Shown: positions 8,820 through 17,277 of the stretch, piece by piece
Position numbering within the stretch: position 1 is the first letter of the stretch
Layout: every line of letters begins with the position of its first letter
Origin: VAZQ01 sp963827585
Lineage (GTDB): Bacteria > Pseudomonadota > Alphaproteobacteria > Rhizobiales > Xanthobacteraceae
Length of the DNA stretch: 64,000 nucleotides
Assembly (NCBI GenBank): GCA_963827585.1
Contig: CAWHCK010000046.1
Coordinates: 186,001 to 250,000 of the forward strand
Direction: 5' to 3'
Translations under genes and position numbers: made by a program
The notes under the pieces: generated by a model
Told to the model about the DNA's origin: nothing
Databases searched by the model: none
Seen by the model: the letters and a program-made list of their open reading frames with translations, nothing else

Positions 8820-9407
8820 CTTTCCTCGTCAGAGCCAAGTTCCATAGCCGGTCGATCACCGGTGCATCGATTTGTCCGATCGACGCCCGCGTCGCCGTTC
8901 TGTCGCCTGAGGTGTTGCGCGACGAAATGGTTGACGCGCAGTCGCGCCGGCCGGACGCTGCCGTCCTTGTAGAAGCGCTTGAAATAGACCGTGTCCTTGC
9001 CTTCGATGACCTTGCGCGCCTCGCCGAGCAGGAAGCGGTTCACCTTGCCCGTGTTCGCTGCCCACGCGTTGAAGACCACGCAATCGCCGTCCAGGCTGTC
9101 CGCGAAGGACAATGCCACCGCGGCCTTCCACCCAGGCCTCGGCTTTTTCCTTCGAGGTCAGGGCCCAGCCCATGAATCCCTGGATCTGGTTGTTGCCGTC
9201 GACCGCGAAGCAGTAATGTTTGCGATTGATCTGGCCGACCAGGATGCGCGACCAATCGCCGAAGCGCCGATTGGCGAAGGCCGGCTTCGTCATCAGGTGG
9301 TTCACAGCGAGCCCAAGGGCCACGAACGGGCTTTGGGGCCGGAACAGCTTCAGGTCCGGGGGCGGAGCGAGCGGAACGACGCTGATGTTGCCGTGGACGG
9401 GGGCCAT
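8820..9407 (-). pseudogene. HlyC-like toxin-activating lysine acyltransferase, one frameshift
   Basis: Read across one frame change near 9115, the product matches the RTX-toxin acyltransferase family. It has a conserved early histidine (ALGLAVNHLM), the QIQGFMGWALTS strand, and the later LDGDCVVFNAW with the family aspartate. Such enzymes move a fatty acyl group from acyl carrier protein to lysines of an RTX protoxin in the cytoplasm. It lies directly upstream of the RTX gene on the same strand, the order known for hlyC-hlyA. No stop was found between its second frame and the RTX start, so its true end is uncertain. Confidence 0.65.
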
Positions 9408-9710
9408 TGCGGCTTTCTCCGTGAGCGATGGCGCGGCCGTGCGGCGGCTTGGCCTTGCTCAGGTTGGTCCCATCCACCAGTTGGAGTCGGCCGACGCTGC
9501 AAAGGTTCAAAGTTCCATGAAGCCCGCTCGCACGGCGACCTGTGCCAGTGACGTCCGGTTGGGGTCCATTCGCGTCGATTCCGCGATGTCCGAGCTACGT
9601 CCGGTTATGCTCCAAGACCGGCTGCAAAAGCGGACATTGCACGCGCGCAGCCAAGCACCCCGATTTCGCCGAACGGACGTTACGGAAATATCCGGCCCTC
9701 TGAAGCTGCC
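9408..9710. other. intergenic, no gene seen
   Basis: About 300 bases between the acyltransferase and the binding-protein gene. Part (about 9560-9690) resembles the CCGC-rich dispersed intergenic sequences of Bradyrhizobium genomes; no conserved frame or hairpin was recognised. Confidence 0.4.
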
Positions 9711-10688
9711 TCACTGCGGCTTGATGCCCGCGATCTTTACAACCTTGTCCCACTTCGCCGCCTCGGCGGCGATGTAGGCTTTGAACGCGGCGGCGCTCAG
9801 TACCATCGGAACCGTGCCGACATCGGCGAGCCGCGCCCTGATGTCCGGCTGCGCCAGTCCGGCATTCACCTCGCGGTTAAGCCGCTCGATGATCTCCGGC
9901 GGTGTCCCTCGCGGCACGCCAACCCCGGCCCAGGTGCTCGCCTCGTATCCGGGCACTGTTTCGGCGACGGTCTGCACGTCCGGCAACAGGTCAAATCTTT
10001 TGGCGCCCAAGACGCCCAGCGCGCGCAGCTTGCCGCTGCGGACTTGCGGTAGCGCCGTCACCATTACGTCAAACCCGACCTGAACCTGACCGCCGATCAG
10101 GTCCGTCGTCATAGGTGCGCCGCCGCGATATGGGATGTGCACCATGTCGATGCCGGCCATGAACTTGAACAGTTCGCCGGCCAGATGCGACGCCGAGCCT
10201 GTGCCGAAGGACGCCATAGTGACCTTGCCGGGATTGGCCTTGGCGTGCGCAATCAGCTCGGCCACCGACTTCGCCGGCACTGAGGGGTGCGCGACCATGA
10301 TCATCGGATAGCTGACGACGCCGGCTGCTGGATCGATGTCGCGCTGGATGTCGAATGGCAGGTTGGTAAAGAGGCTGGCGTTCACCACCGAGGAAAGGCC
10401 GTGCCACAGCAACGTGTAGCCGTCAGGCGGCGAGTTGACCACGGCCTGGACCGCAATGTTGGTCGAAGCGCCCGACCGGTTTTCGACGATGACGGGTTGA
10501 CCTAGCTGCCTCGACAGCCACGGCTCCATGATACGGGCAACCGTGTCGGCGCCGCCGCCTGCCGGAAAGCCGATGATCCAGCGGATCGGTTTGGTCGGAT
10601 AGGCCTGTGCACTCGCGGTGCGAGAAACTGCGTGCAGCGCAGCGGCACCTGCCGCCATATGCAGAAATCGACGGCGAGGAAGTTTCAT
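9711..10688 (-). CDS. Bug-family (TctC) periplasmic substrate-binding protein
   Basis: 325 residues. The twin-arginine-like leader RRRFLHMAAGAAALHAV is followed by the family opening YPTKPIRWIIGFPAGGGADTVAR, GQPVIVENRSGAS and PPDGYTLL. These are the ligand loops of the tripartite-tricarboxylate receptor family, which binds small carboxylates in the periplasm. No TctA/TctB membrane genes are nearby, as is usual for orphan Bug receptors. It is followed upstream by another binding-protein gene on the same strand (24-base gap), so the two may be co-transcribed. Confidence 0.88.
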   Translation of the reverse strand: MKLPRRRFLHMAAGAAALHAVSRTASAQAYPTKPIRWIIGFPAGGGADTVARIMEPWLSRQLGQPVIVENRSGASTNIAVQAVVNSPPDGYTLLWHGLSSVVNASLFTNLPFDIQRDIDPAAGVVSYPMIMVAHPSVPAKSVAELIAHAKANPGKVTMASFGTGSASHLAGELFKFMAGIDMVHIPYRGGAPMTTDLIGGQVQVGFDVMVTALPQVRSGKLRALGVLGAKRFDLLPDVQTVAETVPGYEASTWAGVGVPRGTPPEIIERLNREVNAGLAQPDIRARLADVGTVPMVLSAAAFKAYIAAEAAKWDKVVKIAGIKPQ

Positions 10689-10712
10689 TTTGCACCTCCC
10701 TCTCGCTTCACG

Positions 10713-11690
10713 TCATTCGATCACCTCGTCGGCGCGGGCGAGCAACGTCTGCGGCACCGTGAGGCCGAGCGCCTTGGCGGTAGTTAAATTGATGATGAGA
10801 TCGAATTTGGTTGGCTGCTCGACCGGAATGTCGGCGGGCTTCGCCCCGCGCAGAATCTTGTCGACGAAGTCGGCGGCACGCCGGTTCAGATCCAGAAAGT
10901 TTGGCCCATAGGCCATCAGCCCGCCCGCTTCGATGTACTCCCGGCGCACGAAACTCGTCGGCAGTCGCGCGGCGAGCGCCAAGGTGATGATGCGAACCCG
11001 GTTGGTGGCCACGAGTGGGTCGCTGGACACGTAAAGGCCCTGTGCACCGCTCTTGAGCGTGGCGAAGGCGGGCGCGATGTCGTCGGCGCGGCGGATTTCG
11101 AGCTTGTCGACGATGTCGAGGCCGAGTGTAGGGGCCACTGCCTGAACCTCATTCATCTCCTGCACAGCACCGTACCAGTCGGCATTGCCCAAAATCGCCA
11201 AGCGGCGCAGGCCGGGGACAACCTCGTGCAAGAGCTGCAGGCGCTTGCTGGCAGTATCCGGCGACTGGGACGACAGGCCAGTGACGTTGCCACCCGGCCG
11301 CGCGAGGGACGCGACCAAGCCACTGCCGACCGGGTCCGCGTCCACTGCAAAGACGATGGGAATGGTCGAAGTCGCCCGCTTTGCTGCGGGAACCGCGATT
11401 CCCAGGGTGGCGATGACGTCGACCTTGAGCCGGACGAACTCGGCCGCAATCGCGGCGTAACGCTCGGCGCGGTTCTCCGCCCAGCGAACCTCGATCGCGA
11501 CCGTACGCCCCTCGATCCAGCCGAGCTCGCGCAGCCGCTCCACAAAAGCGGCGAGCCATTGGCCCTGACCCGTAGGCGCGCTCGCGCCCAAGTATCCGAT
11601 GGTCGGCAGCTTCCGCGGCTGCTGCGCCTGCGCGGCGAGCGGCCATGCCGCCGCGCCGCCGAGGAGCGTGATGAAATCGCGCCGTCGCAT
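10713..11690 (-). CDS. ABC transporter substrate-binding protein (ABC_sub_bind family)
   Basis: 325 residues from the ATG at 11690. The leader is twin-arginine-type (MRRRDFITLLGGAAAWPLAAQAQ). The family signatures are IGYLG, RELGWIEGRTVAIEVRWAE, IPIVFAVDADPVGSGLV and the C-terminal KFDLIINLTTAKALGLTVP. This large Bradyrhizobium-expanded family is related to LivK/TrpX-like receptors; ligands are mostly unknown. No cognate permease is adjacent. Two C-terminal fragments of the same family lie at 18704-18796 (minus) and 49438-49632 (plus). Confidence 0.88.
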   Translation of the reverse strand: MRRRDFITLLGGAAAWPLAAQAQQPRKLPTIGYLGASAPTGQGQWLAAFVERLRELGWIEGRTVAIEVRWAENRAERYAAIAAEFVRLKVDVIATLGIAVPAAKRATSTIPIVFAVDADPVGSGLVASLARPGGNVTGLSSQSPDTASKRLQLLHEVVPGLRRLAILGNADWYGAVQEMNEVQAVAPTLGLDIVDKLEIRRADDIAPAFATLKSGAQGLYVSSDPLVATNRVRIITLALAARLPTSFVRREYIEAGGLMAYGPNFLDLNRRAADFVDKILRGAKPADIPVEQPTKFDLIINLTTAKALGLTVPQTLLARADEVIE

Positions 11691-11814
11691 GTAGTCTCCC
11701 CGGAGCATAAGGACCACGCCGTGCTGCTCAGAACATAGCAGATCGGGGCCTGGGGTATGGGCCTCGGGTGGAGCTAGAGGCCGAGAACTACCATCAGCTA
11801 TTTGGCGGCCGCAC

Positions 11815-11917
11815 GTCCGTTGCGGGGTCAGAAGCGGTAAGGCTCGGAATGAGCAAATGTTTTCCGGTTTGCCTCCGACAGCGGACTCCCATCTGCGTTA
11901 ATGAGTACACGCCCTAG
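11815..11917. repeat. dispersed repeat R2, copy 1
   Basis: Shares with 33064-33160 the phrases GGTAAGGCTC, TTTCCGGTTTGCCTC and ATGAGTACACGCCCTAG. A shorter copy is at 42022-42061. GTCCG near the left end and CGGAC further in can pair. Confidence 0.65.
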
Positions 11918-11927
11918 CTTATTGCTG

Positions 11928-11978
11928 GAGCATGATCTTTTCCGAAAGCCGGTACCCACTTTTCGGGATCATGCTCTA
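11928..11978. repeat. GAGCATGATC palindromic repeat; supplies the stop codon of the Crp-like gene
   Basis: GAGCATGATC and GATCATGCTC flank a central GGTACC-containing loop. The right edge CTCTAG provides, on the minus strand, the TAG stop of the gene ending at 11976. The element is the common Bradyrhizobium/Rhodopseudomonas type and probably acts as a 3' hairpin. Confidence 0.8.
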
Positions 11979-12632
11979 GTCGTGCAGGACCACGTTCAGT
12001 AAGGAGCTGTGAACTTCCAGGCCGCTGCCGTTGTAATCAACGAAGCCCAACCGCCGAAATTTGTTCATGAAGAAGCTCACGCGTGAGCGCGTCGTGCCGA
12101 TCATCTCCGCGAGCGTCTCCTGGCTGATCTTTGCAATTATCGGCTCTGGCCTCCCTTCTTTGCCGAAGTTTGCCAGGAGCAACAGAAGCCGCGCCAGGCG
12201 TTTCTCACTGGAATTGAAAAGCTGGTCGACCAGGTCCTCTTCAACGCGGATGGTCCGAGCCAAGAGATGCGAGATAAAAATCGTGGAAAACCCGGGCTCG
12301 TGATGGAGCACGTGGAGGATGCTCGTCTTCTGCAGCCGCATGATCATGCATTCTGTCATTGCCGTGACGGTCGCAATGCGCCGTGGCTGCCCGGCCAGGC
12401 ACCCCTCGCCGCAGAACTCGTTCGCTCCGAGAAGTGCGACGACCGCCTCTTTCCCCCGGTCGGAAACAACGGTGACCTTGACCTTGCCCTTCTGGATGTA
12501 GAACACGGCATCCGCAGCTTCGCCCTGCGAGAAGACGATCTGATCCTTGCCATATTTGGATATGGTTCTGCCCTCGCCGACTTTGGCGAGAAACGATTTG
12601 GGATCGAACGGGAGTCTACGTTTGGTCGCCAT
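11976..12632 (-). CDS. Crp/Fnr-family transcription regulator, paralogue 1
   Basis: 218 residues from an ATG behind CAGGAGGTCCTGCC. An N-terminal cyclic-nucleotide-binding-type beta-roll (GEAADAVFYIQKGKVKVTVVS, LGANEFCGEGCLAGQP) is joined by a dimer helix to a winged helix-turn-helix (SQETLAEMIGTTRSRVSFFMNKFRRLGF). The four-cysteine FNR iron-sulphur signature is absent, so it is not an oxygen-sensing FNR. The paralogue at 18996-19691 is almost identical in the helix and DNA-binding part, suggesting the same operator. Its effector is unknown. Confidence 0.9.
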   Translation of the reverse strand: MATKRRLPFDPKSFLAKVGEGRTISKYGKDQIVFSQGEAADAVFYIQKGKVKVTVVSDRGKEAVVALLGANEFCGEGCLAGQPRRIATVTAMTECMIMRLQKTSILHVLHHEPGFSTIFISHLLARTIRVEEDLVDQLFNSSEKRLARLLLLLANFGKEGRPEPIIAKISQETLAEMIGTTRSRVSFFMNKFRRLGFVDYNGSGLEVHSSLLNVVLHD

Positions 12633-12915
12633 GGCAGGACCTCCTGGCCTGCGGCATCGCGCCTCGCCCACTGAAGTGCCCCGCTGGCGCGGTAGGATTG
12701 ACCGGCCGCTCCGGGCAGGGACAGCCTACCGTTCCCATAACAATTTCTCCAGTGCACCCGCCGCGTTGCCGCCGCCCAAACTGTCGCGGCTGCGATCGAA
12801 GGAGGCGAGGGCAGTCGAAGCGCTGGAAATCCGAGGCGGATGCCTCGAGCACGACCGACGTCGGGACGTGTGCGTCTTCATGGACGGCGTTTGATCCCTG
12901 ACCGAGGACGTGGAC

Positions 12916-13749
12916 TCACGAACGAGCAGCCAAAGCGAGACTGGGGGGCGCTTCTTCTGCCCAGACGCGAAAGCCCGACAAGGTGCCGGGACCGAAGATA
13001 TGGGTCAGAGGCACGTCGGCGGCATCGCGGCCGTGCGCGATGAGGATACGCCCGATCCGAGGGGCGTTGTTGCGCGGATCGAAGGTGTGCCAGCGGCCGC
13101 CGAGATAGACTTCGATCCATGCCGCAAAATCCATGGGCCCGTACGGCGGAGGAAGGCCGATGTCGGTAATATAGCCGGTGCAATAGCGCGCCGGGATGTT
13201 CAGGCAGCGGCAGAACGCAACCGCCAGATGCGCGTAGTCGCGGCAAACGCCGTGGCGCTCTACGTATGCTTCGTACGCGGTTCTGGTGGCGCGGGAGTGC
13301 TCGTAGCCGAAGGTCACGTGGGTATGTACGAAATCGCAGATGGCTTGCACCCGCGGCCAGCCGAGCGGCGTATGTCGGAAGAGGCGCCACGCCTCGTCGG
13401 AAAGGCGATCGGTCTCACAGTAGCGACTACCAAGCAGGAACAGCAGGGTCTCCGCGGGCAAGTGCTGGACTTGGTGCTGCAAAGCGTTCAGGTCGACCGG
13501 ATCGGGTACGCCCGGATCACGAACAATGGCGTCCGTGCCCAGGCTGAAACGACCCGCGGGCGCCACGAGCCGACTGCACCAGTTTCCAAAACTGTCGCGA
13601 TAGCCTTCTATTGGGACCGAAGGATTCGTCACCAGGTGATCCGGACGCTCCAGATCGGAAAAGCGCGAGAAATGCACGTTCAGCGTCACGATCATCGGCA
13701 TTGTCTGTGAAAACTCGAAGGTGAGCTCACTCCCGACATGGATCCGCAT
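12916..13749 (-). CDS. transglutaminase-like protein with atypical active site
   Basis: 277 residues. The N-terminal beta-domain (residues 1-90) is of the type found ahead of bacterial transglutaminase-like cysteine proteases. The core carries the expected C169 (HGVCRDYAH) and D224 (WHTFDPRNN). Where the family usually has His before Ala-Trp, this protein reads DFAAW, with Ala at 209. A related rhizobial subgroup is recalled to lack this histidine too. It may therefore be catalytically altered or use another residue. No signal peptide. It has its own promoter region and faces away from the small gene at 14016. Confidence 0.8.
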   Translation of the reverse strand: MRIHVGSELTFEFSQTMPMIVTLNVHFSRFSDLERPDHLVTNPSVPIEGYRDSFGNWCSRLVAPAGRFSLGTDAIVRDPGVPDPVDLNALQHQVQHLPAETLLFLLGSRYCETDRLSDEAWRLFRHTPLGWPRVQAICDFVHTHVTFGYEHSRATRTAYEAYVERHGVCRDYAHLAVAFCRCLNIPARYCTGYITDIGLPPPYGPMDFAAWIEVYLGGRWHTFDPRNNAPRIGRILIAHGRDAADVPLTHIFGPGTLSGFRVWAEEAPPSLALAARS

Positions 13750-13939
13750 GATGTCTCCATTTCGTGGGATCAGCGGCGCTTCGCTGGGCGAAGCGACGGC
13801 TGGCTGAACTCCAATTCATAATCAATCACCGGCAGGGCTTTTCGTTCATTCAATGGTCAATTTTATACAGATTCCATTCGCACACGAGCGCATGCTTGGG
13901 TCGACCGAGGCGCCGGCTCACAGCGGCCGGGCCTTCAAT

Positions 13940-14011
13940 TGGCTATTTGACCGGAACCCATCCGGGTGTCCGTTGCGCGCTCGCTCCGAAGCTTGTCGAG
14001 CGAAAGGAAAT
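13940..14011 (+). promoter_or_regulatory. conserved 5' leader of small membrane gene
   Basis: Contains CGGAACCCATCCGGGTGTCC, closely matched upstream of the 24259 gene. It then has the stem CGCTC (13982-13986) / GAGCG (13998-14002) with an 11-nt loop, followed at once by GAAAGGAAA and the ATG at 14016. The stem is kept in four leaders with a T-A to T-G change in one pair. Confidence 0.5.
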
Positions 14012-14015
14012 CATC

Positions 14016-14381
14016 ATGCAACTGCCTCCAATCCTACAAGGCGAGTCGCTCACGCGCCTCTTGCAGGGCGCTGTTGCCGGCGTTCTCGCCACAGTGGTCA
14101 TCGGCTTCACTTGGGGCGGATGGACATTGGGAAGCACTGCGAAGGAAAACGCGGTGAAAAGTGCCGCTACCGCTGTCGTCGCGGTTCTGGCCCCCATATG
14201 CGCCGACAAATTCCGACAGGCCACCGATGCTCCGGCAAACATGGTTGAGCTGAAAAAGGTCAGCTCCTGGATGCAAGACTCCTACATCGAGAAGGGCGGC
14301 TGGGCGACATTCCCCGGCATGCCCGCGCCCGACCGCGGCGTCGCTCAAGCGTGCGCGAACCTGCTCACGGCTTTGCAATAA
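14016..14381 (+). CDS. small membrane-anchored orphan protein (WGGWTLGSTA family)
   Basis: 121 residues. A conserved amphipathic start (MQLPPILQGESLTRLLQG), a glycine-rich membrane helix (AGVLATVVIGFTWGGWTLGSTA, about residues 20-41), then a soluble domain with one conserved cysteine (VLAPICADKF). It ends GVAQACANLLTALQ. Four members are in this window, plus two fragments. The domain order suggests a single-pass envelope protein with most of the chain on one face. Function unknown. It is followed by a short terminator hairpin and the desaturase gene; this two-gene order is preserved in a collapsed copy at 35031-35252. Confidence 0.75.
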   Translation: MQLPPILQGESLTRLLQGAVAGVLATVVIGFTWGGWTLGSTAKENAVKSAATAVVAVLAPICADKFRQATDAPANMVELKKVSSWMQDSYIEKGGWATFPGMPAPDRGVAQACANLLTALQ

Positions 14382-14408
14382 GCGTCGATACGGACGGGGC
14401 AGGCAGAG

Positions 14409-14433
14409 CGCTCCTTGGTAATGACAAGGAGCG
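14409..14433 (+). terminator. hairpin after small membrane gene
   Basis: CGCTCCTTG and CAAGGAGCG pair around GTAATGA. There is no long T-run, so termination strength is unclear. Confidence 0.5.
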
Positions 14434-14503
14434 TCTCGCTTGCGTCGTCGTCGATCGGCCATGATGACAGGTTGCCTTGCAGGTTATCTTGAATAACACG
14501 AAA

Positions 14504-15529
14504 ATGTCTCCCTTGACCCCTGTTGCGTCCGACGCCCGCGGCTTGACGCAGCTCCTTGTCCGCTATCGCGCGCCGAACCTCGCGCGCAGCATCATCGAGC
14601 TCGTCATCACGGCCGGGCCGCTTGTTCTGCTCTGGTCGCTGATGTGGGCAACGCTCGATCTCGGCTACTGGCTTTGCCTGCTGCTCGCGGTGCCGGCCGC
14701 GGGCTTTCTCGTGCGGCTCTTCATGATCCAGCACGATTGCGGTCATGGCGCCTTCTTTCATCGCCGTTGCACCAACGACTGGGTCGGACGCGTGATCGGA
14801 GTGCTGACGCTCACACCGTACGACTTCTGGCGACGCACCCACGCGGTCCACCACGCGACATCGGGCAATCTCGATCGTCGCGGGATCGGCGACATCGACA
14901 CGCTCACCGTGCGTGAGTACCTCGCGCTGTCGTCGTGGGGTCGCCTGCGCTACCGCGTCTACCGCCACCCGGCCGTCATGTTCGGCCTGGGCCCGGCCTA
15001 TTTGTTCATCGTCCAGCACCGGCTGCCGGTCGGGCTCATGCGTAGTGGCTGGCAACCCTGGCTCAGCACCATGGCGACCAATGTCGCCATCGCGGCTGTC
15101 GTCGCCGCGATGATATGGCTGGTCGGCGTCGGTCCATTCCTGCTCGTGCATCTGCCGATCATGCTGCTCGCGGCCTCGGTCGGGGTCTGGCTGTTCTATG
15201 TCCAGCACCAGTTCGAGAATACCGTCTGGGCTCACGACGGAGCCTGGAATCTGCAAGAGGTCGCGCTTCACGGCAGCTCTCACTATGCCCTGCCGGGCCC
15301 ATTGCGCTGGTTCACCGCCAATATCGGCGTTCACCACATCCATCATTTGTGCAGTCGAATTCCCTGCTACCGGCTGCCGCTCGTGCTGCGCGACCACCCG
15401 GACCTCGACGGCATCGGCCGGCTGACCCTGCTTCAGAGCCTCCGGTGCGTGCGACTGGTGCTGTGGGACGAAGGCCAGCAACGTCTCGTCTCTTTCCGCG
15501 AGGCGCGCCGGCATCGTGCGTCAAGTTGA
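14504..15529 (+). CDS. membrane fatty-acid desaturase
   Basis: 341 residues from the ATG at 14504 (a TTG at 14477 is also open). Three histidine boxes place it in the diiron acyl-lipid desaturase superfamily: HDCGH at 77-81, HAVHH at 113-117 and HHIHH at 277-281. Hydrophobic segments near 30-75 and 180-230 anchor it in the inner membrane. It probably inserts a double bond into membrane acyl chains; the regiospecificity cannot be read. A role in membrane fluidity under stress fits the neighbours. The last 40 codons are duplicated at 35133-35252. Confidence 0.88.
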   Translation: MSPLTPVASDARGLTQLLVRYRAPNLARSIIELVITAGPLVLLWSLMWATLDLGYWLCLLLAVPAAGFLVRLFMIQHDCGHGAFFHRRCTNDWVGRVIGVLTLTPYDFWRRTHAVHHATSGNLDRRGIGDIDTLTVREYLALSSWGRLRYRVYRHPAVMFGLGPAYLFIVQHRLPVGLMRSGWQPWLSTMATNVAIAAVVAAMIWLVGVGPFLLVHLPIMLLAASVGVWLFYVQHQFENTVWAHDGAWNLQEVALHGSSHYALPGPLRWFTANIGVHHIHHLCSRIPCYRLPLVLRDHPDLDGIGRLTLLQSLRCVRLVLWDEGQQRLVSFREARRHRASS

Positions 15530-15670
15530 CGGTGGTCCTGCGCATCGTCAGTGCCATAGCGCCTGGCCTTGAAATGTTCGGACCTTAAGACGGGCACAGC
15601 CAAAGGGGGGCTTGCCGCCCGATTCGCAGCGAGGCCCGCTCCCGACCGGGCCCCCTTCATCGATTGGTCT

Positions 15671-15691
15671 CGCTCCGAACAATCTCGGGCG
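15671..15691 (+). promoter_or_regulatory. 5' leader hairpin on the ribosome-binding site (zinc-ribbon gene)
   Basis: CGCTC and GGGCG pair around an 11-nt loop and are followed by GAAAGGAAAT and the GTG at 15704. Same element as before 14016, 24259 and 318. Confidence 0.45.
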
Positions 15692-15703
15692 AAAGGAAAT
15701 CAC

Positions 15704-15877
15704 GTGGCTGGCCAAGAATTGCCACCCGAAAAAGCTTCGTCGACCTGTCCTGAGTGCGGAACGGAAATGGTCATTACGCGTATCACGCCAATTTTGTTCG
15801 GAGGGGCATTCGAGGATCTCTCGCTCGCGTGCAAGACGTGCGGCTTTGCGAAGAAACTCAGGATCGAACGAACTTGA
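15704..15877 (+). CDS. 57-residue zinc-ribbon orphan
   Basis: The GTG start follows GAAAGGAAATCAC. Two cysteine pairs, CPEC near residue 15 and CKTC near residue 43, form a zinc-ribbon pattern, and the tail is basic (KKLRIERT). It could bind nucleic acid or a partner protein. A second, longer zinc-ribbon gene follows at 16156. Confidence 0.6.
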   Translation: MAGQELPPEKASSTCPECGTEMVITRITPILFGGAFEDLSLACKTCGFAKKLRIERT

Positions 15878-16155
15878 TGGTCTAAGTCTGTTCTCGTTGG
15901 TTGCATGCCCATCCGCTGCTCGTCGGACTCCGGGTGAGAGACGCCAACTGGAAGTGATTGTCGGCGCACCCAAAAATAGCATTCGAAGCCCGACTCGACG
16001 GCCGAGCTTAAGTGGGGGAGTGGTCAATATTGCACAGACTCGATTGGTGAACGGGCCCAGGCTCAAGCACGATCGAGACGCGATCATAAGACGTCCGAGC
16101 CGGCACTTGTACTTTCCAAGGAGACGCAGAGCGTTCCAAAGCGAAAGGATACAAC

Positions 16156-16431
16156 GTGCATGCCCCCCAATCGGCCCCCATCGGCGTACTGGGACTATGC
16201 CCCGCATGCGGCGGGGAGACTTCGATCAGACTGATTGAACCCACGAACGCCCCACGCGTCGAACGCCGCACGTTCGAATGCAAAGCATGCCACGAGCGAC
16301 AAGCATTCGTCGTCGCTCGCGTGAGCGAAACTACTCATATGACGCGACAGCTGTTGATGCGGCATAGCTGGGCGGTCCCCGACGCCTCCCGCCGCAATCG
16401 AACCGCACAGCGGAGGGCCCCCGGCTCCTGA
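16156..16431 (+). CDS. 91-residue zinc-ribbon orphan
   Basis: CPAC near residue 15 and CKAC near residue 43 are spaced as in the gene at 15704, so the two are probably paralogous. The C-terminal 45 residues are polar and basic. AAAGGATAC lies upstream of the ATG. The stop lies inside the terminator hairpin. Function unknown. Confidence 0.55.
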   Translation: MHAPQSAPIGVLGLCPACGGETSIRLIEPTNAPRVERRTFECKACHERQAFVVARVSETTHMTRQLLMRHSWAVPDASRRNRTAQRRAPGS

Positions 16432-16447
16432 CTGGCCGGGGTTTTCT
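16419..16447 (+). terminator. Rho-independent terminator
   Basis: CCCCGGC and GCCGGGG pair around about nine bases and are followed by TTTTCTTT. The stop codon of the 16156 gene is in the hairpin. Confidence 0.75.
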
Positions 16448-16768
16448 TTCCGAGCCGATAGCGCTCCACTTCTTCGAATGTATGGATTGCGGCCCCGTAA
16501 GAACAAGAGCTGTGTCACTCCGCGCGGATGAGTTGTCGCGTGAGCTGGCGGATTCGCCCCGGTAGCGGGAATGCCCCTTAAGCCCCGCGGGCGATGATGA
16601 GGTGACGCTGATCGATCCGGTCGCCGCGAGGCCCAAAACGAGAAGCCCGGCCGGAGCTGGGGGGACGGGGCTGGGGCCGGGACGGTCGATAGCGATTGCG
16701 CGCTGTTGAACCACCCCTTCACATCCGTGCATGGATACCCAGTATGTCATGGGCCCTGTCTTGTTTCC

Positions 16769-16820
16769 CGCAGTTTCATGCCTAGTTTCTTGATCGCAGT
16801 TTCATGCCTAGTTTCTTGAT
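16769..16820. repeat. 26-bp perfect tandem duplication
   Basis: The unit CGCAGTTTCATGCCTAGTTT plus CTTGAT occurs twice back to back, at 16769-16794 and 16795-16820. Confidence 0.9.
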
Positions 16821-16861
16821 CAATGTCGCGCGCTCGTCCCCCGACTCGCGTAGGCATAGAT

Positions 16862-16892
16862 GAAGCCCCGGTATGTATCTTTCCGGGGCTTC
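16862..16892. terminator. strong hairpin, terminator-like
   Basis: GAAGCCCCGG and CCGGGGCTTC pair perfectly around an 11-base loop. It resembles the hairpin at 23019-23059. Confidence 0.55.
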
Positions 16893-17001
16893 CATCTTCC
16901 CCAACGCGAATTGACGGCAGCCGAACCACCCTTTCAGCCCCCGACTCAAGAGCGCACGGAGGACCCCAGCCGATTTATCTAGTGTGATGTATGCGTATGG
17001 C

Positions 17002-17025
17002 AGAGTCCCCGCATTACGGGGCTCT
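17002..17025 (+). terminator. hairpin with trailing T-run
   Basis: AGAGTCCCCG and CGGGGCTCT pair around CATTA, with one bulged T; ACCATTTTT follows. Confidence 0.55.
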
Positions 17026-17034
17026 ACCATTTTT

Positions 17035-17054
17035 GGCCGCCTCAGTTGGCGGCC
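17035..17054. terminator. perfect GGCCGCC hairpin
   Basis: GGCCGCC and GGCGGCC pair around TCAGTT, ten bases after the preceding hairpin. Confidence 0.5.
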
Positions 17055-17157
17055 TCGTCATTCTTAGTTTTCGCGGCGTGGCCGCTTGCTGCGCGTGCCA
17101 GCAGCCGACGGAAGAACGACGCAAGAATTTCCGCTCAGTGACGGTTATCTCATTTGA

Positions 17158-17277
17158 GCGCGGCTGACTTCGGTGCAAGCAACAACGTGTAGCACGCGTC
17201 AACAAGGGCGGAACTCGGGTACGATTCACCCGGGAGGGTCACGAACTCCTTGGGGAATTCGTCCCGGCGCTTCCACG
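17158..17277 (-). pseudogene. C-terminal fragment of the small membrane gene family
   Basis: Nearly identical to the last 120 bases of the gene at 23882-24259, same orientation. It stops abruptly at 17277, where unrelated plus-strand hydrolase sequence begins. Together with upstream DNA (from about 17073) it forms a partial copy of the 23818-24008 segment. Confidence 0.75.

Larger units (their letters stand above)
16432..17157. other. 725-base non-coding stretch with hairpins and a tandem repeat
   Basis: No convincing gene. It holds a 26-bp perfect tandem duplication and three strong hairpins (16862-16892, 17002-17025, 17035-17054). Its right end (from about 17073) matches 23818 onward. Confidence 0.5.

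Noticed and set aside
13950..13976. EcfG-type promoter GGAAC...CGTT before the 14016 gene
   Set aside because: Both half-sites are present but only about 13 bases apart, shorter than the usual 16-17; likely chance, though the sequence is conserved at 24.3 kb.
16782..17030. 82-codon minus frame across the hairpin cluster
   Set aside because: It reads through two terminator-like hairpins and the 26-bp tandem repeat, with no ribosome-binding site.
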